Below the pieces are notes generated by a model. That model was given only the letters and a program-made list of their open reading frames with translations, was not told where the DNA came from and ran no database searches. DNA of 23,354 nucleotides from Methanosarcinales archaeon. Its GTDB lineage: Archaea; Halobacteriota; Syntropharchaeia; Alkanophagales; Methanospirareceae. The stretch spans positions 1 to 23,354 of the forward strand of contig JAODGF010000068.1 in NCBI GenBank assembly GCA_025464645.1. The letters run 5' to 3'. Position 1 is the first letter of the stretch. Each line of letters begins with the position of its first letter. The position numbers and the translations under genes were made by a program. This document shows, one piece after another, positions 14,706-23,229 of this stretch.

Positions 14706-14964
14706 TTCTCTCCATCGGATTTGCTCAATATCCAGTGGACAAAATTCCAAACTCCAAACTCCAAATCACAAATACCAAACAACACCCAATAACGGGCTTC
14801 GCCCCGTTGACACCGAAAACCCTGTAAGGGTTTAATCAAAATCCCAATGCTCAAAACAGACTTGCTAAGGGTTTGAATTTTGAATTTAAATATTTGAATT
14901 TGTTTGTGGTTTGGTGCTTGTAATTTGGGATTTTCCACAATCTATTGAGCATCTTCTCTCCATC
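14706..14964. mobile_element. MITE-like inverted-repeat insertion flanked by an 11-bp direct repeat
   Basis: The direct repeat ttctctccatc occurs at 14706-14716 and 14954-14964. Between the copies, gctcaata (14723-14730) is inverted as tattgagc (14943-14950). The similarity continues inward, with gtggacaaaattcc on the left against gtggaaaatccc on the right (reverse complement), then ccaaac-type repeats, giving imperfect terminal inverted repeats of roughly 35-60 bp. The centre holds two small hairpins. No transposase fits in about 237 bp. The element replaces the 3' end of the methyltransferase gene. Confidence 0.6.
14792..14833. repeat. two small hairpins in the centre of the MITE-like element
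   Basis: aacggg...cccgtt (about 14792-14809, loop cttcgc) is followed by aaaccct-gta-agggttt (about 14816-14833). A further aagggttt occurs about 45 bases on. The hairpins are the only GC-rich part of an otherwise A/T-rich element. Confidence 0.5.
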
Positions 14965-15551
14965 CTATATATATCCACCTTTATGAACTTCTTTTCCTTC
15001 TTATGGAACCAGAATCTTTTTTTCAAAGGAAAAGCGACTGGAAACCGAACAATCGCAACATGGGGCACGAAACTTCTTATAAACAATTCACTGCCTACGT
15101 TATGTATAGAATAAACAACAGGAGCGATTTCAAAAGCTTTTTCCAAAAATATCCTATCAGCATGTATGTTCTTCCTTTGCGCACCAAAAGGAGGATTCAT
15201 CACCACGGTATCACCGCGTCCAACAACTTCTCGTACATCACACCTCTTAAATTCTACCTTCACACCTAACCTCTTGCTATTTGCATTCGCAACAGCTATC
15301 ACTTTCTTGTCGCTATCTATCCCCACCACCTCCTTTGCACCCAATAATTTCGCGCCTATCCCCAGTATTCCATTACCACAACCGAGGTCATAAACGACAC
15401 GATTTTCAATATCGCCGTTCATAAAAGCAAAATGAAGCAATTCGGAAGCCACAGTAGCGGGAGTTGAATATTGTTCCTTATCCGCATCCGGCTCCTTTAT
15501 GTCCTCAACTCTTTCTAACATGATTTCTAATTCCTTTTTCTTCATAATCAT
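14886..15551 (-). CDS. METTL5-like RNA N6-adenine methyltransferase with an altered C-terminus
   Basis: 221 residues. It is a Rossmann-fold SAM methyltransferase with motif I DLGCGNGILGIGA (55-67) and motif IV MNPPFGAQ (118-125), the N/D-PP-F/Y signature of N6-adenine enzymes. An N-terminal KEQYSTPATVASELL segment (25-39) fits COG2263, the group related to METTL5, which methylates small-subunit rRNA. Its start overlaps the gatC stop as ATGA, so the two are coupled. The recognisable protein ends near VDIYRMER (about 200). The last twenty or so residues (from CSIDCGKS) are read out of the MITE-like insertion. Without that insertion the frame would stop six codons after MER (RTRKE-stop). Confidence 0.85.
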   Translation of the reverse strand: MIMKKKELEIMLERVEDIKEPDADKEQYSTPATVASELLHFAFMNGDIENRVVYDLGCGNGILGIGAKLLGAKEVVGIDSDKKVIAVANANSKRLGVKVEFKRCDVREVVGRGDTVVMNPPFGAQRKNIHADRIFLEKAFEIAPVVYSIHNVGSELFIRSFVPHVAIVRFPVAFPLKKRFWFHKKEKKFIKVDIYRMERRCSIDCGKSQITSTKPQTNSNI

Positions 15552-15829
15552 AACATCCGCGGGCTTTTGAAATACCCCTTCTCCTTCTTAGGCGCATTCC
15601 GCAGCACTTCTGATTTGCTTAACGCTTCCTTTGACCCATCTTCCCTTACCACATTCTTTATGCCTATTACATGATATGTGGGCTCTACATCTTCAGTGTC
15701 TAATTCATCAAGGACGGCGAAATAATCTAATATTGAACTCAATTGCCGCTCAAATAACTCCTTCTCCTCTTCGCTCAGCTTTAGCCTTGCCAACCACCCT
15801 ATATGCTCTATCTCCTCTTTTCTTATCAT
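15548..15829 (-). CDS. gatC: Asp-tRNA(Asn)/Glu-tRNA(Gln) amidotransferase subunit C
   Basis: 93 residues, the family length. IEHIGWLARLKLSEEEKELFERQLSSIL-type sequence at 8-34 and LDELDTEDVEPTYHV (40-54) are characteristic of GatC, the small subunit that stabilises GatA-GatB in making Gln-tRNA or Asn-tRNA by transamidation. gatA and gatB are not in the window. It is first in a unit with the methyltransferase (4-base overlap). The ATG at 15829 is preceded by an A/T-rich hairpin (15836-15860), six bases away. Confidence 0.92.
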   Translation of the reverse strand: MIRKEEIEHIGWLARLKLSEEEKELFERQLSSILDYFAVLDELDTEDVEPTYHVIGIKNVVREDGSKEALSKSEVLRNAPKKEKGYFKSPRML

Positions 15830-15835
15830 AACACT

Positions 15836-15860
15836 TTTTCTTTTTTTTCAAAAAAGAAAA
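15836..15860 (-). promoter_or_regulatory. 11-bp-arm hairpin six bases before the gatC start codon
   Basis: ttttctttttt (15836-15846) and aaaaaagaaaa (15850-15860) are exact complements with a 3-base loop. On the minus strand it ends six bases before the gatC ATG. Its composition and placement match the hairpin before radB. Confidence 0.5.
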
Positions 15861-15892
15861 CCTGTGCTAAAAGAAAAAACTTTTTTTGTGTA

Positions 15893-15919
15893 AAACTTTT
15901 CAATTTCAAAGAAAAGTTT
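15893..15919 (+). promoter_or_regulatory. 9-bp-arm hairpin two bases before the sugar-nucleotide transferase start
   Basis: aaacttttc (15893-15901) and gaaaagttt (15911-15919) are exact complements with a 9-base loop. The second arm runs into gtATG. The radB leader reads almost the same at its start codon (agaaagtttgttATG against agaaaagtttgtATG), which suggests a common element rather than chance A/T richness. Confidence 0.55.
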
Positions 15920-15921
15920 GT

Positions 15922-16953
15922 ATGAAGGCAGTAATTCTTGCGGGTGGATATGGAACAAGACTTAGACCGCTTACGTTTACCACGCCGAAGGCTATGATTC
16001 CCCTTGTGAATAAGCCTATAATAGAATATATAGTGGACTACCTAACAGGTTATGGCTTAAAAGAGATTGTTATCACCACAAACTACCTCAGAGAGCAAAC
16101 GATAGATTATCTCCGCAAAAGGAGGAGAGATTTAAAACTGTCTTATCCTGAGGAACCTACTCCTTTAGGGACTGCCGGGTCGGTAAAAAACGCAGCAATA
16201 GGAGAGACATCTTTCATTATACAGGGTGACAACATCACGGATATAGACCTGAAAAAGGTGATGGAGTTTCACGAAGAGCACGGGAAGCTTGTGACCATTG
16301 CTCTCCTGCCCGTGCCCAATCCGTCTTTATATGGGATAGCAGAGCTCGAAGCCAACGGAAGGATAAGGAATTTTAAAGAGAAACCATCACCGAGTGAGTG
16401 TTTCTCAAATCTTGCAAATACCGGGTTATATATTATAGAACCCGAGGCATTGGAATACGTACCAGAAAACAGCGCTTTTGATTTCTCTAAAGACTTATTT
16501 CCTATACTTGTAGCGAAAAAAGAGGTTTATGGGTGCGTGGTTGATGGTTTCTGGACAGATGTCGGTAATCCTGATGGTTACATGGAAGCAAGCAGGTGGA
16601 TATTGGAGAAAAAGGGATTCGAATGCGCAAATACCGCAGAGATAGAAGATAACGAGATTCAGGGTAACGTTGCTATTGGCGAATATGCAGTGGTAAAGAA
16701 ATCCTTGATACGAGGTCCTGCTGTGATAGGGAACCATGCAGAAATAATAGGAAGCAAAATGTACGATTCCGTGGTATTCTCAGGAGTACGTTTGAGTAAA
16801 AGCATGCTAAATAAAAGCGTGATTGGCGAGAACACGATGTTAAAAGGGGCAGAAGTAGTGGATTCCATCATTGGTGCATACTGTGAGATAAAAGAAGGAG
16901 TGCAAGTAAAACAATCGAGAATTCAGCCATTTACAAGCCTGAAAATTGACTGA
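15922..16953 (+). CDS. NDP-sugar pyrophosphorylase (glucose/mannose-1-phosphate nucleotidyltransferase) with beta-helix tail
   Basis: 343 residues from ATG 15922. The frame is open to 15886, but those 12 codons lie in the hairpin leader and the family starts MKAVILAGG. The nucleotide-binding motif GGYGTRLRPLT-x-TTPKAMIPLVNKP spans 8-32; IIQGDNITDIDL carries the metal-binding Asp, and FWTDVGNPDGY is typical of sugar-1-phosphate binding. The last 110 residues have hexapeptide-like repeats (GNVAIG, GPAVIGNHAEI, SVIGENTML, SIIGAYCEI), a left-handed beta-helix. It makes an activated sugar for glycans such as those AglB transfers. The exact sugar and nucleotide cannot be read from sequence. Its stop is three bases from the convergent chaperonin stop. 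Confidence 0.88.
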   Translation: MKAVILAGGYGTRLRPLTFTTPKAMIPLVNKPIIEYIVDYLTGYGLKEIVITTNYLREQTIDYLRKRRRDLKLSYPEEPTPLGTAGSVKNAAIGETSFIIQGDNITDIDLKKVMEFHEEHGKLVTIALLPVPNPSLYGIAELEANGRIRNFKEKPSPSECFSNLANTGLYIIEPEALEYVPENSAFDFSKDLFPILVAKKEVYGCVVDGFWTDVGNPDGYMEASRWILEKKGFECANTAEIEDNEIQGNVAIGEYAVVKKSLIRGPAVIGNHAEIIGSKMYDSVVFSGVRLSKSMLNKSVIGENTMLKGAEVVDSIIGAYCEIKEGVQVKQSRIQPFTSLKID

Positions 16954-16956
16954 GTA

Positions 16957-18729
16957 CTAATATCTCACCCTACCTCCTTTAACATACTTGAACTCCTCTG
17001 GTCTCTTCTCTGTTTCTATCAATTCCTTTGTTCTGCCTACTATCTGCGTTTCGATGTCCTCTGCCTCCTTCGTTATTGCACTCTTCGCGATATGCAAATC
17101 ATCTATCTTCATCATTCCTGCTGCCGCTTCGGTAGCCGAGATGAGCGCCTGTAACTTCACTCGCAATGGCTCCATTATCCCCTCTTTCATCACGTCTTTC
17201 ACACGCTTATCCCTGCCAGATATTCCGGCATTTTTATTGCCTGCGAAATGTTCTGCGCGAAGCTTTGCAAGTACATCAATCTGGTCCATTCCACAGTTCT
17301 TCGCTATTGCCCTTGGTATGGATTCCAAAGCATCGGCAAAAGCATCCATAGCCAGTTGCTCCTTGCTCGGTATCTTCCTCGCAAACTTCCTTATCCGATA
17401 TGCGCATTCAGTTTCCACTGCACCGCCTCCCGGTACAACGCGGTTGTCCTTAAACAGTTGTGCAACGGCATGCAAGGCGCTTTTTAGCTCGCCTACCAGT
17501 CCTTCTAAAACCCTGAGTGACACGCCTCTTATAAATATTGTTGCGGATTTCTTTTGTGCACACTGTTCAAAAAATACGTATTTATCGCCGCTTATCTCTC
17601 GCTGCACCACCCTTCCTGCAAAGCCAAATTTATCTTTGCTTAAGTCACTCACGTCTTTTACTATCTTTCCACCGGTAGAACGTTCCAATCGCTTTAAATC
17701 CGTTAATTTCACCCTCTTTATCAGCATTATCCCTGCCCTGCGGAACTTACCCAGTGCGTCATCATCTACACCCCACCGGCAGCAGATCACATTTGCACCC
17801 GATTTTATTACCGGGTCTATAACCGCATCGAAAATCTTTGCTCTTACCTCTCGGAACTCACGGAAATGAGATGGTTGTGAGAATTTTACGTGGAAATCCA
17901 GAGCGCCAAGCGTTTCACCGGCTTTGCTTCGTTCTCTTGCTGCTGTTCCGGTTGGCAGCTCCTTCCTCCCCTTTACCTTCGGCTCTTTATGCTCAAGCGG
18001 GAAATCAAGCAATGCAATCCTTGCATTTTCCATCTCCGTAGGAAGCGCAGGCAGAACCTCCCGGTCCACAACAACGCCGTCAGCAAAGCTCGTCTCATGC
18101 ACTCTGCTTCCGCTCTTCGCCTCTATTGATACATCGTCCACATCTATTGGCTCCTTCCCATCACCAGCGCTATCGCTCAGTCGTTTTATGCTTTCTACTA
18201 CCGCATCCGCCAATTTATCCTCTTCGCAATAATCCCCTTTCTTCAACGCAGTCTTCGCAACGGTCCTCAAAATCTCATCGCTTCCTTCCCCTCTTACATC
18301 CACCGTAGATGCCATTTCAGTTAAAACCTCTTTCGCATGCTCAAGAGCGAGTTCATACCCTTTCACTACTATATTTTGATGCACGCCCGCGTTCTTCAAC
18401 TCGAAACCCCTTCTCACCAGCTCACCCGTCAGAATCATCACCGTGGCTATGCCATCTCCTACTTTCTCTCCCTGTGTTATCCCTGCATTTATCAATATGT
18501 CCGCAGTAGGGTGCATATATTTCAATTCCTTTATCAGGCTGTATGCGTTACTCGAAATGAGGTCAGCAGCTTCTATTTTCGTTGCTCCCTGCGTTATCAA
18601 TATCTTGGATCCAAAAGGACCGATAACCGGCTTGAACATGTCGGAAAAAGTAGCGGAAACCTGCATATTCGCCTCCTGAATCTCCTCAGGCGACACTTCC
18701 CCGGGTGGTAACTCCTCTTTTATTGTCAT
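16957..18729 (-). CDS. divergent group II chaperonin (thermosome-like) subunit
   Basis: 590 residues against about 545 for ordinary thermosome subunits. The overall order is preserved: equatorial domain, intermediate GVHQNIVVKGYELALEHA, apical NARIALLDFPLE, GANVICCRWGVDDDALG, then VVPGGGAVETECAYRIRKFA and a final equatorial segment. ATP-site motifs depart from consensus: GPKGMDKML is GPFGSKILI (37-45), NDGAT is SNAYS (60-64), and GDGTT is GDGIA (91-95). The catalytic Asp in GDG (92), the Asp pair near 322-324 and the GGG (434-436) remain. About 30 extra residues fall near 252-285, in the apical region. The Gly-Met-rich tail is missing. It is probably a specialised paralogue with altered ATP handling. 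Confidence 0.85.
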   Translation of the reverse strand: MTIKEELPPGEVSPEEIQEANMQVSATFSDMFKPVIGPFGSKILITQGATKIEAADLISSNAYSLIKELKYMHPTADILINAGITQGEKVGDGIATVMILTGELVRRGFELKNAGVHQNIVVKGYELALEHAKEVLTEMASTVDVRGEGSDEILRTVAKTALKKGDYCEEDKLADAVVESIKRLSDSAGDGKEPIDVDDVSIEAKSGSRVHETSFADGVVVDREVLPALPTEMENARIALLDFPLEHKEPKVKGRKELPTGTAARERSKAGETLGALDFHVKFSQPSHFREFREVRAKIFDAVIDPVIKSGANVICCRWGVDDDALGKFRRAGIMLIKRVKLTDLKRLERSTGGKIVKDVSDLSKDKFGFAGRVVQREISGDKYVFFEQCAQKKSATIFIRGVSLRVLEGLVGELKSALHAVAQLFKDNRVVPGGGAVETECAYRIRKFARKIPSKEQLAMDAFADALESIPRAIAKNCGMDQIDVLAKLRAEHFAGNKNAGISGRDKRVKDVMKEGIMEPLRVKLQALISATEAAAGMMKIDDLHIAKSAITKEAEDIETQIVGRTKELIETEKRPEEFKYVKGGRVRY

Positions 18730-18893
18730 CTCTTCCTCTTCCCTCCCTCTCTTCTACGGTATCTTTACTGTAATGAATTAATGTGAATAACAAATACATC
18801 TCTATACTAAAAAATAAATTTTAGTTTTGTAATATACTCCATTCTTCAATCGGTAGAAGGGAGATAAAGAAAACTTGTGATTAGAGGAAAAGC
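18730..18893. promoter_or_regulatory. divergent promoter region between the chaperonin and hsdR
   Basis: A 164-base gap. The A/T-rich block 18809-18823 (aaaaaataaatttta) could supply TATA elements in both directions, and aatatac at 18831-18837 is another candidate for hsdR. I find no heat-shock operator I can name. Confidence 0.35.
18884..18887 (+). promoter_or_regulatory. Shine-Dalgarno site of hsdR
   Basis: gagg six bases before ATG 18894 (ATG 18897 follows directly). It supports the chosen start and shows that this operon uses a led transcript, unlike several genes in the window. Confidence 0.55.
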
Positions 18894-21539
18894 ATGATGG
18901 GGGGAACACCAGAAAGAGAAACGAGAAAGGAGATAGATGGGCAATTAGAAGATAGTGGATGGAGGGTATTGGAAAGAGGAGAAACTATCCCTAATAAAGG
19001 TGCTTTTGCTTCGGAAGAGTATCCCACTTCTTCTGGACCTGCCGATTATGTTCTGATCGTAGATGGCAATGTTATTGGCATCGTTGAAGCAAAAAAATCA
19101 GGTGAGCCCGTCTATGGTGTTTTAACACAGGCGCAAAGATATGCGAGAGATATTGAAATCGAAGGAAAAAACTACATCTTTGATGATTTTAATTTTAAAG
19201 TTCCTTTTATTTATTCAACAAATGGACGAGATGTTTATTTTCAAGATTTACGATATGAAGATAGTAGATCCAGAAAGGTTTTAACATTTCATACACCAGA
19301 AGCGCTTTTGGAGTTCTTAAATTCGGATTATACAGAATCAAAATTATGGTTAGCCAATAACTCGAATGAGGACGAATATTTAAGATACTACCAAAAAGAA
19401 GCCATTCAAGCAATTGAAACGAATTTACAAAGAAATAAGCGCAAAATGTTGCTTGCAATGGCTACTGGAACAGGAAAGACAGTAACAATTATCTCACTTC
19501 TCTACCGGATGTTAAAATCAGGCATGTTCAAAAGGATTCTATTCATGGTTGATAGAATTGAATTGGCAAACCAGGCATTAGGTGTGTTGGCAAGTTTTGA
19601 ACCAGAGCCGGGGCAGAAATTCGATAGAATTTACGAAGTTTTTTGTAGAAGAGTTCCAGAAGGAAGGGAATGGAAGAGTTTAAACATAAATATAAGACTG
19701 ATGCCAGAATCAAAAATTTCTAATCCGCAACCAAATGACGCACATGTCTTTGTTGCCACGATACAAAGCATGTACAGGTTATTAACCGGAGAAGAAGAAC
19801 CTGAAAAAGAAACAGAGGCTGATGATTGGGGTAAAGACATAGATAAAATAAACTACAACCCTAAAATACCGATACACGCTTTCGATTTGATTATTTCTGA
19901 CGAGTGTCACAGGTCGATTTACAATAAATGGAAAGTAGTGTTAGATTATTTTGATTCTGTTCAGATAGGTTTGACTGCAACTCCTGCTGCTCATACATAC
20001 GCTTATTTCGATAGCAATTTGGCTTATGCTTATCCCTTAGAAAAGGCAATTCAGGATGGTTATTTAGTAGATTACGATGTTGTGCATATAGATACAAAAC
20101 TAACGATGGAGGGGATCACACTTAAAGGAGGCAGAGCGATTAAAGTAGAAGATGAAAAAACAAAGGAGATTTTTGATACGATATTGGACGATGAGATTGA
20201 TTTTGAACCACGAGAAATTGAAAGAAAGATAACAGCAATAGATAGGAACAGGAAGATAGTTAAAGAATTTGCAAAATATTTTAAAGAGAATCAAAAGACG
20301 CTGGTTTTTGCTGTTGACGACAGGCATGCTAATCAATTGGTAAGGCTGTTTAGAAACGAGTTTTCAGAAAAAGGGGATAAATTTGTTCAAAAAATAACGT
20401 ATAAAGTTGATAAAGCCCCGGATAGGATAAAGGAATTTAGAAATAGAGATTATCCTGTTATTGCAGTAACTGTTGATATGCTTACGACAGGAGTGGATAT
20501 TCCGAAGATAGAGAATCTGTTATTTGTAAGACCGGTTCAATCGAGAATCCTTTTTGAACAAATGATGGGTAGAGGGACAAGGAGATGTGATGAGATTAGC
20601 AAAACGCATTTTACTGTTTTTGATACGCTAAGACTGCTGCAATTTATGAAAGAGCATAATTTAAGTGATTTTGTTGAGCCTCCTGGAAGTCATTACATGA
20701 AGATAGGAGAAGTCATAAAATCAATCAAGCGCGGATTTAGAAGGGAAGAGAATATTGATGTCCTGGTGTCAAAGCTGCAGAGGATAGCAAAAAATCTATC
20801 AGAAGAAGGAATAGAGGATTTTGCTAAATATATTCCGGCGGGTGATATAAGCAAATTTGCATCGGGCTTGAAAGAAAGGCTAAGGAAGGACTTCACAAAT
20901 ACTTTTAAGATATTTGAGAATCCCGCCTTTTTGGATTTGCTTGAGAATTACCCTCGAAAGAAGAGTTTTTTCATGATTGACGAGCTAACGCAAGACCGGG
21001 TTTTAAGGTCAGAAGAAGCATTAACAACCATTGACGGTGAAGAGATAAAACCAAAGGATTATCTGAAGGCGTTTGAGGAGTTTGTAACGAAGAACGAGGG
21101 AGAAATAGAAGCGTTAAAGATATTGATGGAAAGACCTGCTGATTTTGATATTAAAGACTTGAAGAAATTGAGGGAAGTATTAGCAAAACAACCACAGATA
21201 TTTACAGAAGAGAGATTAAGAAGAGCAGCCCATAATCAACTCGCGGATATAATATCATTCATACATTCTGCTGCAAAACACGTACCGTTAATAAGTGCGG
21301 AGGAACGGGTGGAGATGGCATTTAGAAGGATAAAGAACGATTGTGAATTTAATGAAAAGCAGGAGAAATGGCTTGAGTTGATTAAGAGACATGTGATTAA
21401 GAATCTGATAATAAAAGAGCAGGATTTTGAGGAACAGATTCTGTTTTCTCGAAAAGGGACCTGGGAGGATTGGAATAATGTATTTGACAACAAATTGCCG
21501 GAATTACTGGTGAAAATTAACGAGGGGGTGCTGGCATGA
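18894..21539 (+). CDS. hsdR: type I restriction enzyme R subunit
   Basis: 881 residues. The N-terminal PD-(D/E)xK-type nuclease has Asp51, the Glu65-Ala-Lys67 triad and a QxxxY motif (Gln79, Tyr83). The SF2 translocase follows: Walker A ATGTGKT (190-196), DECH (336-339), GLTATPA (359-365) and MMGRGTRR. The C-terminal part resembles the EcoEI-type R tail that contacts the methylase. It translocates DNA and cuts it when the target is unmethylated, in complex with HsdM and HsdS. It is short but complete. It leads the operon and overlaps hsdM by four bases. Base composition looks more A/T-rich than the neighbouring chaperonin gene, consistent with transfer. Confidence 0.95.
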   Translation: MMGGTPERETRKEIDGQLEDSGWRVLERGETIPNKGAFASEEYPTSSGPADYVLIVDGNVIGIVEAKKSGEPVYGVLTQAQRYARDIEIEGKNYIFDDFNFKVPFIYSTNGRDVYFQDLRYEDSRSRKVLTFHTPEALLEFLNSDYTESKLWLANNSNEDEYLRYYQKEAIQAIETNLQRNKRKMLLAMATGTGKTVTIISLLYRMLKSGMFKRILFMVDRIELANQALGVLASFEPEPGQKFDRIYEVFCRRVPEGREWKSLNINIRLMPESKISNPQPNDAHVFVATIQSMYRLLTGEEEPEKETEADDWGKDIDKINYNPKIPIHAFDLIISDECHRSIYNKWKVVLDYFDSVQIGLTATPAAHTYAYFDSNLAYAYPLEKAIQDGYLVDYDVVHIDTKLTMEGITLKGGRAIKVEDEKTKEIFDTILDDEIDFEPREIERKITAIDRNRKIVKEFAKYFKENQKTLVFAVDDRHANQLVRLFRNEFSEKGDKFVQKITYKVDKAPDRIKEFRNRDYPVIAVTVDMLTTGVDIPKIENLLFVRPVQSRILFEQMMGRGTRRCDEISKTHFTVFDTLRLLQFMKEHNLSDFVEPPGSHYMKIGEVIKSIKRGFRREENIDVLVSKLQRIAKNLSEEGIEDFAKYIPAGDISKFASGLKERLRKDFTNTFKIFENPAFLDLLENYPRKKSFFMIDELTQDRVLRSEEALTTIDGEEIKPKDYLKAFEEFVTKNEGEIEALKILMERPADFDIKDLKKLREVLAKQPQIFTEERLRRAAHNQLADIISFIHSAAKHVPLISAEERVEMAFRRIKNDCEFNEKQEKWLELIKRHVIKNLIIKEQDFEEQILFSRKGTWEDWNNVFDNKLPELLVKINEGVLA

Positions 21540-22915
21540 ATAATGCAGATGTAGTGCAAAAATTATGGGGCTTTTGTAATACGCTTAGAGATGAAGGGAT
21601 GAGCTATGGGCATTATATAGAACAGCTAACCTATCTTTTATTTTTGAAAATGGCTGACGAGAGAAACATGCCCATTCCAGAGGAGTATAACTGGAAATCG
21701 CTGGTTGAAAGAACAGGAATGGAATTATTAGAACATTATCAGGATTGTTTAAAGAATTTGGCAAAAGAAGGGGGTATTTTAGCTGACATCTTTGCCGGTG
21801 CGTTAAGTCAATTCAGAGAACCGGTTAATCTCAAGAAATTAATTGGGATGATAGATGGGGAACGATGGTCTGCAATTGACGTTGATATAAAGGGAGCGGC
21901 TTATGAAGGTTTGTTGCAGAAATATGCTGCTGACGAGAAAGGAGCGGGGCAGTATTTCACGCCAAGAGAGCTAATAAGAGCGATTGTAAAATGCATTAAC
22001 CCAAAGATTGGCGAGACAATCCATGACCCTGCATTGGGAACAGGCGGTTTTCTTCTCGGTGCTCTGGAGCATATATTAAAGGAAACAAACGATGGTGCAG
22101 ATTTAACACGGGAGCAAAACGAATTCTTATTGAAAAAGACGTTCAGTGGGAATGAGTTAGTGCTGGAAACCAAAAGATTGGCGATGATGAATATTTACCT
22201 GCATGGGATAGAAGCAGATGTCTATTATGGTGATTCCTTAGGTGAGGGTCGGCATGTTGGCAAGAAATACAAGGTGATCATGACCAATCCGCCGTTTGGA
22301 ATAAAATCGGGCGGAGTTACACCAACGAGGAGCGATTTTAATGTTACAACTTCCAATAAACAGCTCAATTTCGTTCAGCATGTGATGAGTGCGCTCGATA
22401 ATGGAGGTAGGGCAGCGATGGTTGCTCCTGATAATGTCTTATTCGATTCAGGAGCGGGAACGCAAATAAGGGCGATTTTGCTTGAGGATTTTAATTTGCA
22501 TACAATTTTGAGGCTTCCTATCGGGACATTTACGCCTTATTCGCCGGGAGTCAAGGCGAACGTGATTTTCTTTGACAAGCCAGGACCGACAAAAGCTGTC
22601 TGGATTTACGATTTAAGAACCGATATAGAGAAGATAACGAAAAAAGAAGGTCTTACTGAGGAACATTTTGAAGAGTTTATCGAACTTTATCAGAACAGAA
22701 AAGAGACAGAAAGGTTCAAGAGGTTCTCGATTGAGGCGATAAAGAAAAATAGAAGAGACTACAATCTGGATATTTTCTGGCTGAAATCAAAGGACTTTGA
22801 TGCAGGAGAATACGAAGAGCCAGAGGTGATGCTCGAATCAATAAAAGAATCAGAAGAGAAAATAATTGATGAGATTGATAGGATTATGGAGGTTTTGACG
22901 GGAAATGAGGAATGA
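21536..22915 (+). CDS. hsdM: type I restriction-modification methylase subunit
   Basis: 459 residues. The N-terminal helical domain has LWGFCNTLRDEGMSYGHYIEQLTYLLFLKMADE-like sequence (10-42). GAGQYFTPRELI (137-148), SAM-binding motif I DPALGTGGFL (164-173) and catalytic motif IV NPPFG (251-255) identify an N6-adenine methylase. With HsdS it methylates the recognition site and protects host DNA. ATGA coupling with hsdR sets the start at 21536. The 3' end overlaps the next gene by 11 bases. Confidence 0.96.
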   Translation: MNNADVVQKLWGFCNTLRDEGMSYGHYIEQLTYLLFLKMADERNMPIPEEYNWKSLVERTGMELLEHYQDCLKNLAKEGGILADIFAGALSQFREPVNLKKLIGMIDGERWSAIDVDIKGAAYEGLLQKYAADEKGAGQYFTPRELIRAIVKCINPKIGETIHDPALGTGGFLLGALEHILKETNDGADLTREQNEFLLKKTFSGNELVLETKRLAMMNIYLHGIEADVYYGDSLGEGRHVGKKYKVIMTNPPFGIKSGGVTPTRSDFNVTTSNKQLNFVQHVMSALDNGGRAAMVAPDNVLFDSGAGTQIRAILLEDFNLHTILRLPIGTFTPYSPGVKANVIFFDKPGPTKAVWIYDLRTDIEKITKKEGLTEEHFEEFIELYQNRKETERFKRFSIEAIKKNRRDYNLDIFWLKSKDFDAGEYEEPEVMLESIKESEEKIIDEIDRIMEVLTGNEE

Positions 22916-23219
22916 GAGAACTATAATCCAAGAATTTAAGAGAGAGATTGAGAAGTTGAAGGATTTAGACCTGAAAGCAATTCTTCTTTTTGGTTCTTAC
23001 GCAAGGGGAGAAGCGAAAGAAGGTTCAGATATAGACATTCTCCTTATTTTTAAGAATAAAGTTTCCTCTGAGCTCACTGGTAAAGTAAGAGAGATTTCTA
23101 ACGCATTATCCTTGAAATATGATGTAGTAATTTCAGAATTTCTGTTCACTGAAGAGGAGTTTGAAAAATACAACACGCCCTTTCTATTAAATGTTAAGAG
23201 AGAAGGTATCCTGGTATGA
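22905..23219 (+). CDS. MNT-type nucleotidyltransferase inside the type I operon
   Basis: 104 residues of the minimal nucleotidyltransferase fold (DNA polymerase beta-like). The active site is complete: LFGSYARGEAKEGSDIDILL (28-47) supplies GS at 30-31, Asp42 and Asp44, and YDVVI supplies the third Asp (73). Such proteins are often antitoxins that AMPylate a partner HEPN toxin. No HEPN gene adjoins it here; hsdM is upstream (11-base overlap) and hsdS follows after 10 bases. Embedding between hsdM and hsdS implies co-expression with the restriction system, as an added module, a regulator or a passenger. Family call firm, role unknown. Confidence 0.88.
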   Translation: MRNERTIIQEFKREIEKLKDLDLKAILLFGSYARGEAKEGSDIDILLIFKNKVSSELTGKVREISNALSLKYDVVISEFLFTEEEFEKYNTPFLLNVKREGILV

Positions 23220-23229
23220 CAGAAGAAGG

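Noticed and set aside
14609..14938. A 109-codon minus-strand frame across the MITE-like element
   Set aside because: It is translated repeat sequence (low-complexity Lys/Gln/Phe runs) plus promoter DNA of the nikR homologue, not a gene.
14747..14939. CRISPR-like array in the ccaaac-rich segment
   Set aside because: The short units are irregular, have no constant spacer length, and form one inverted pair rather than direct repeats.
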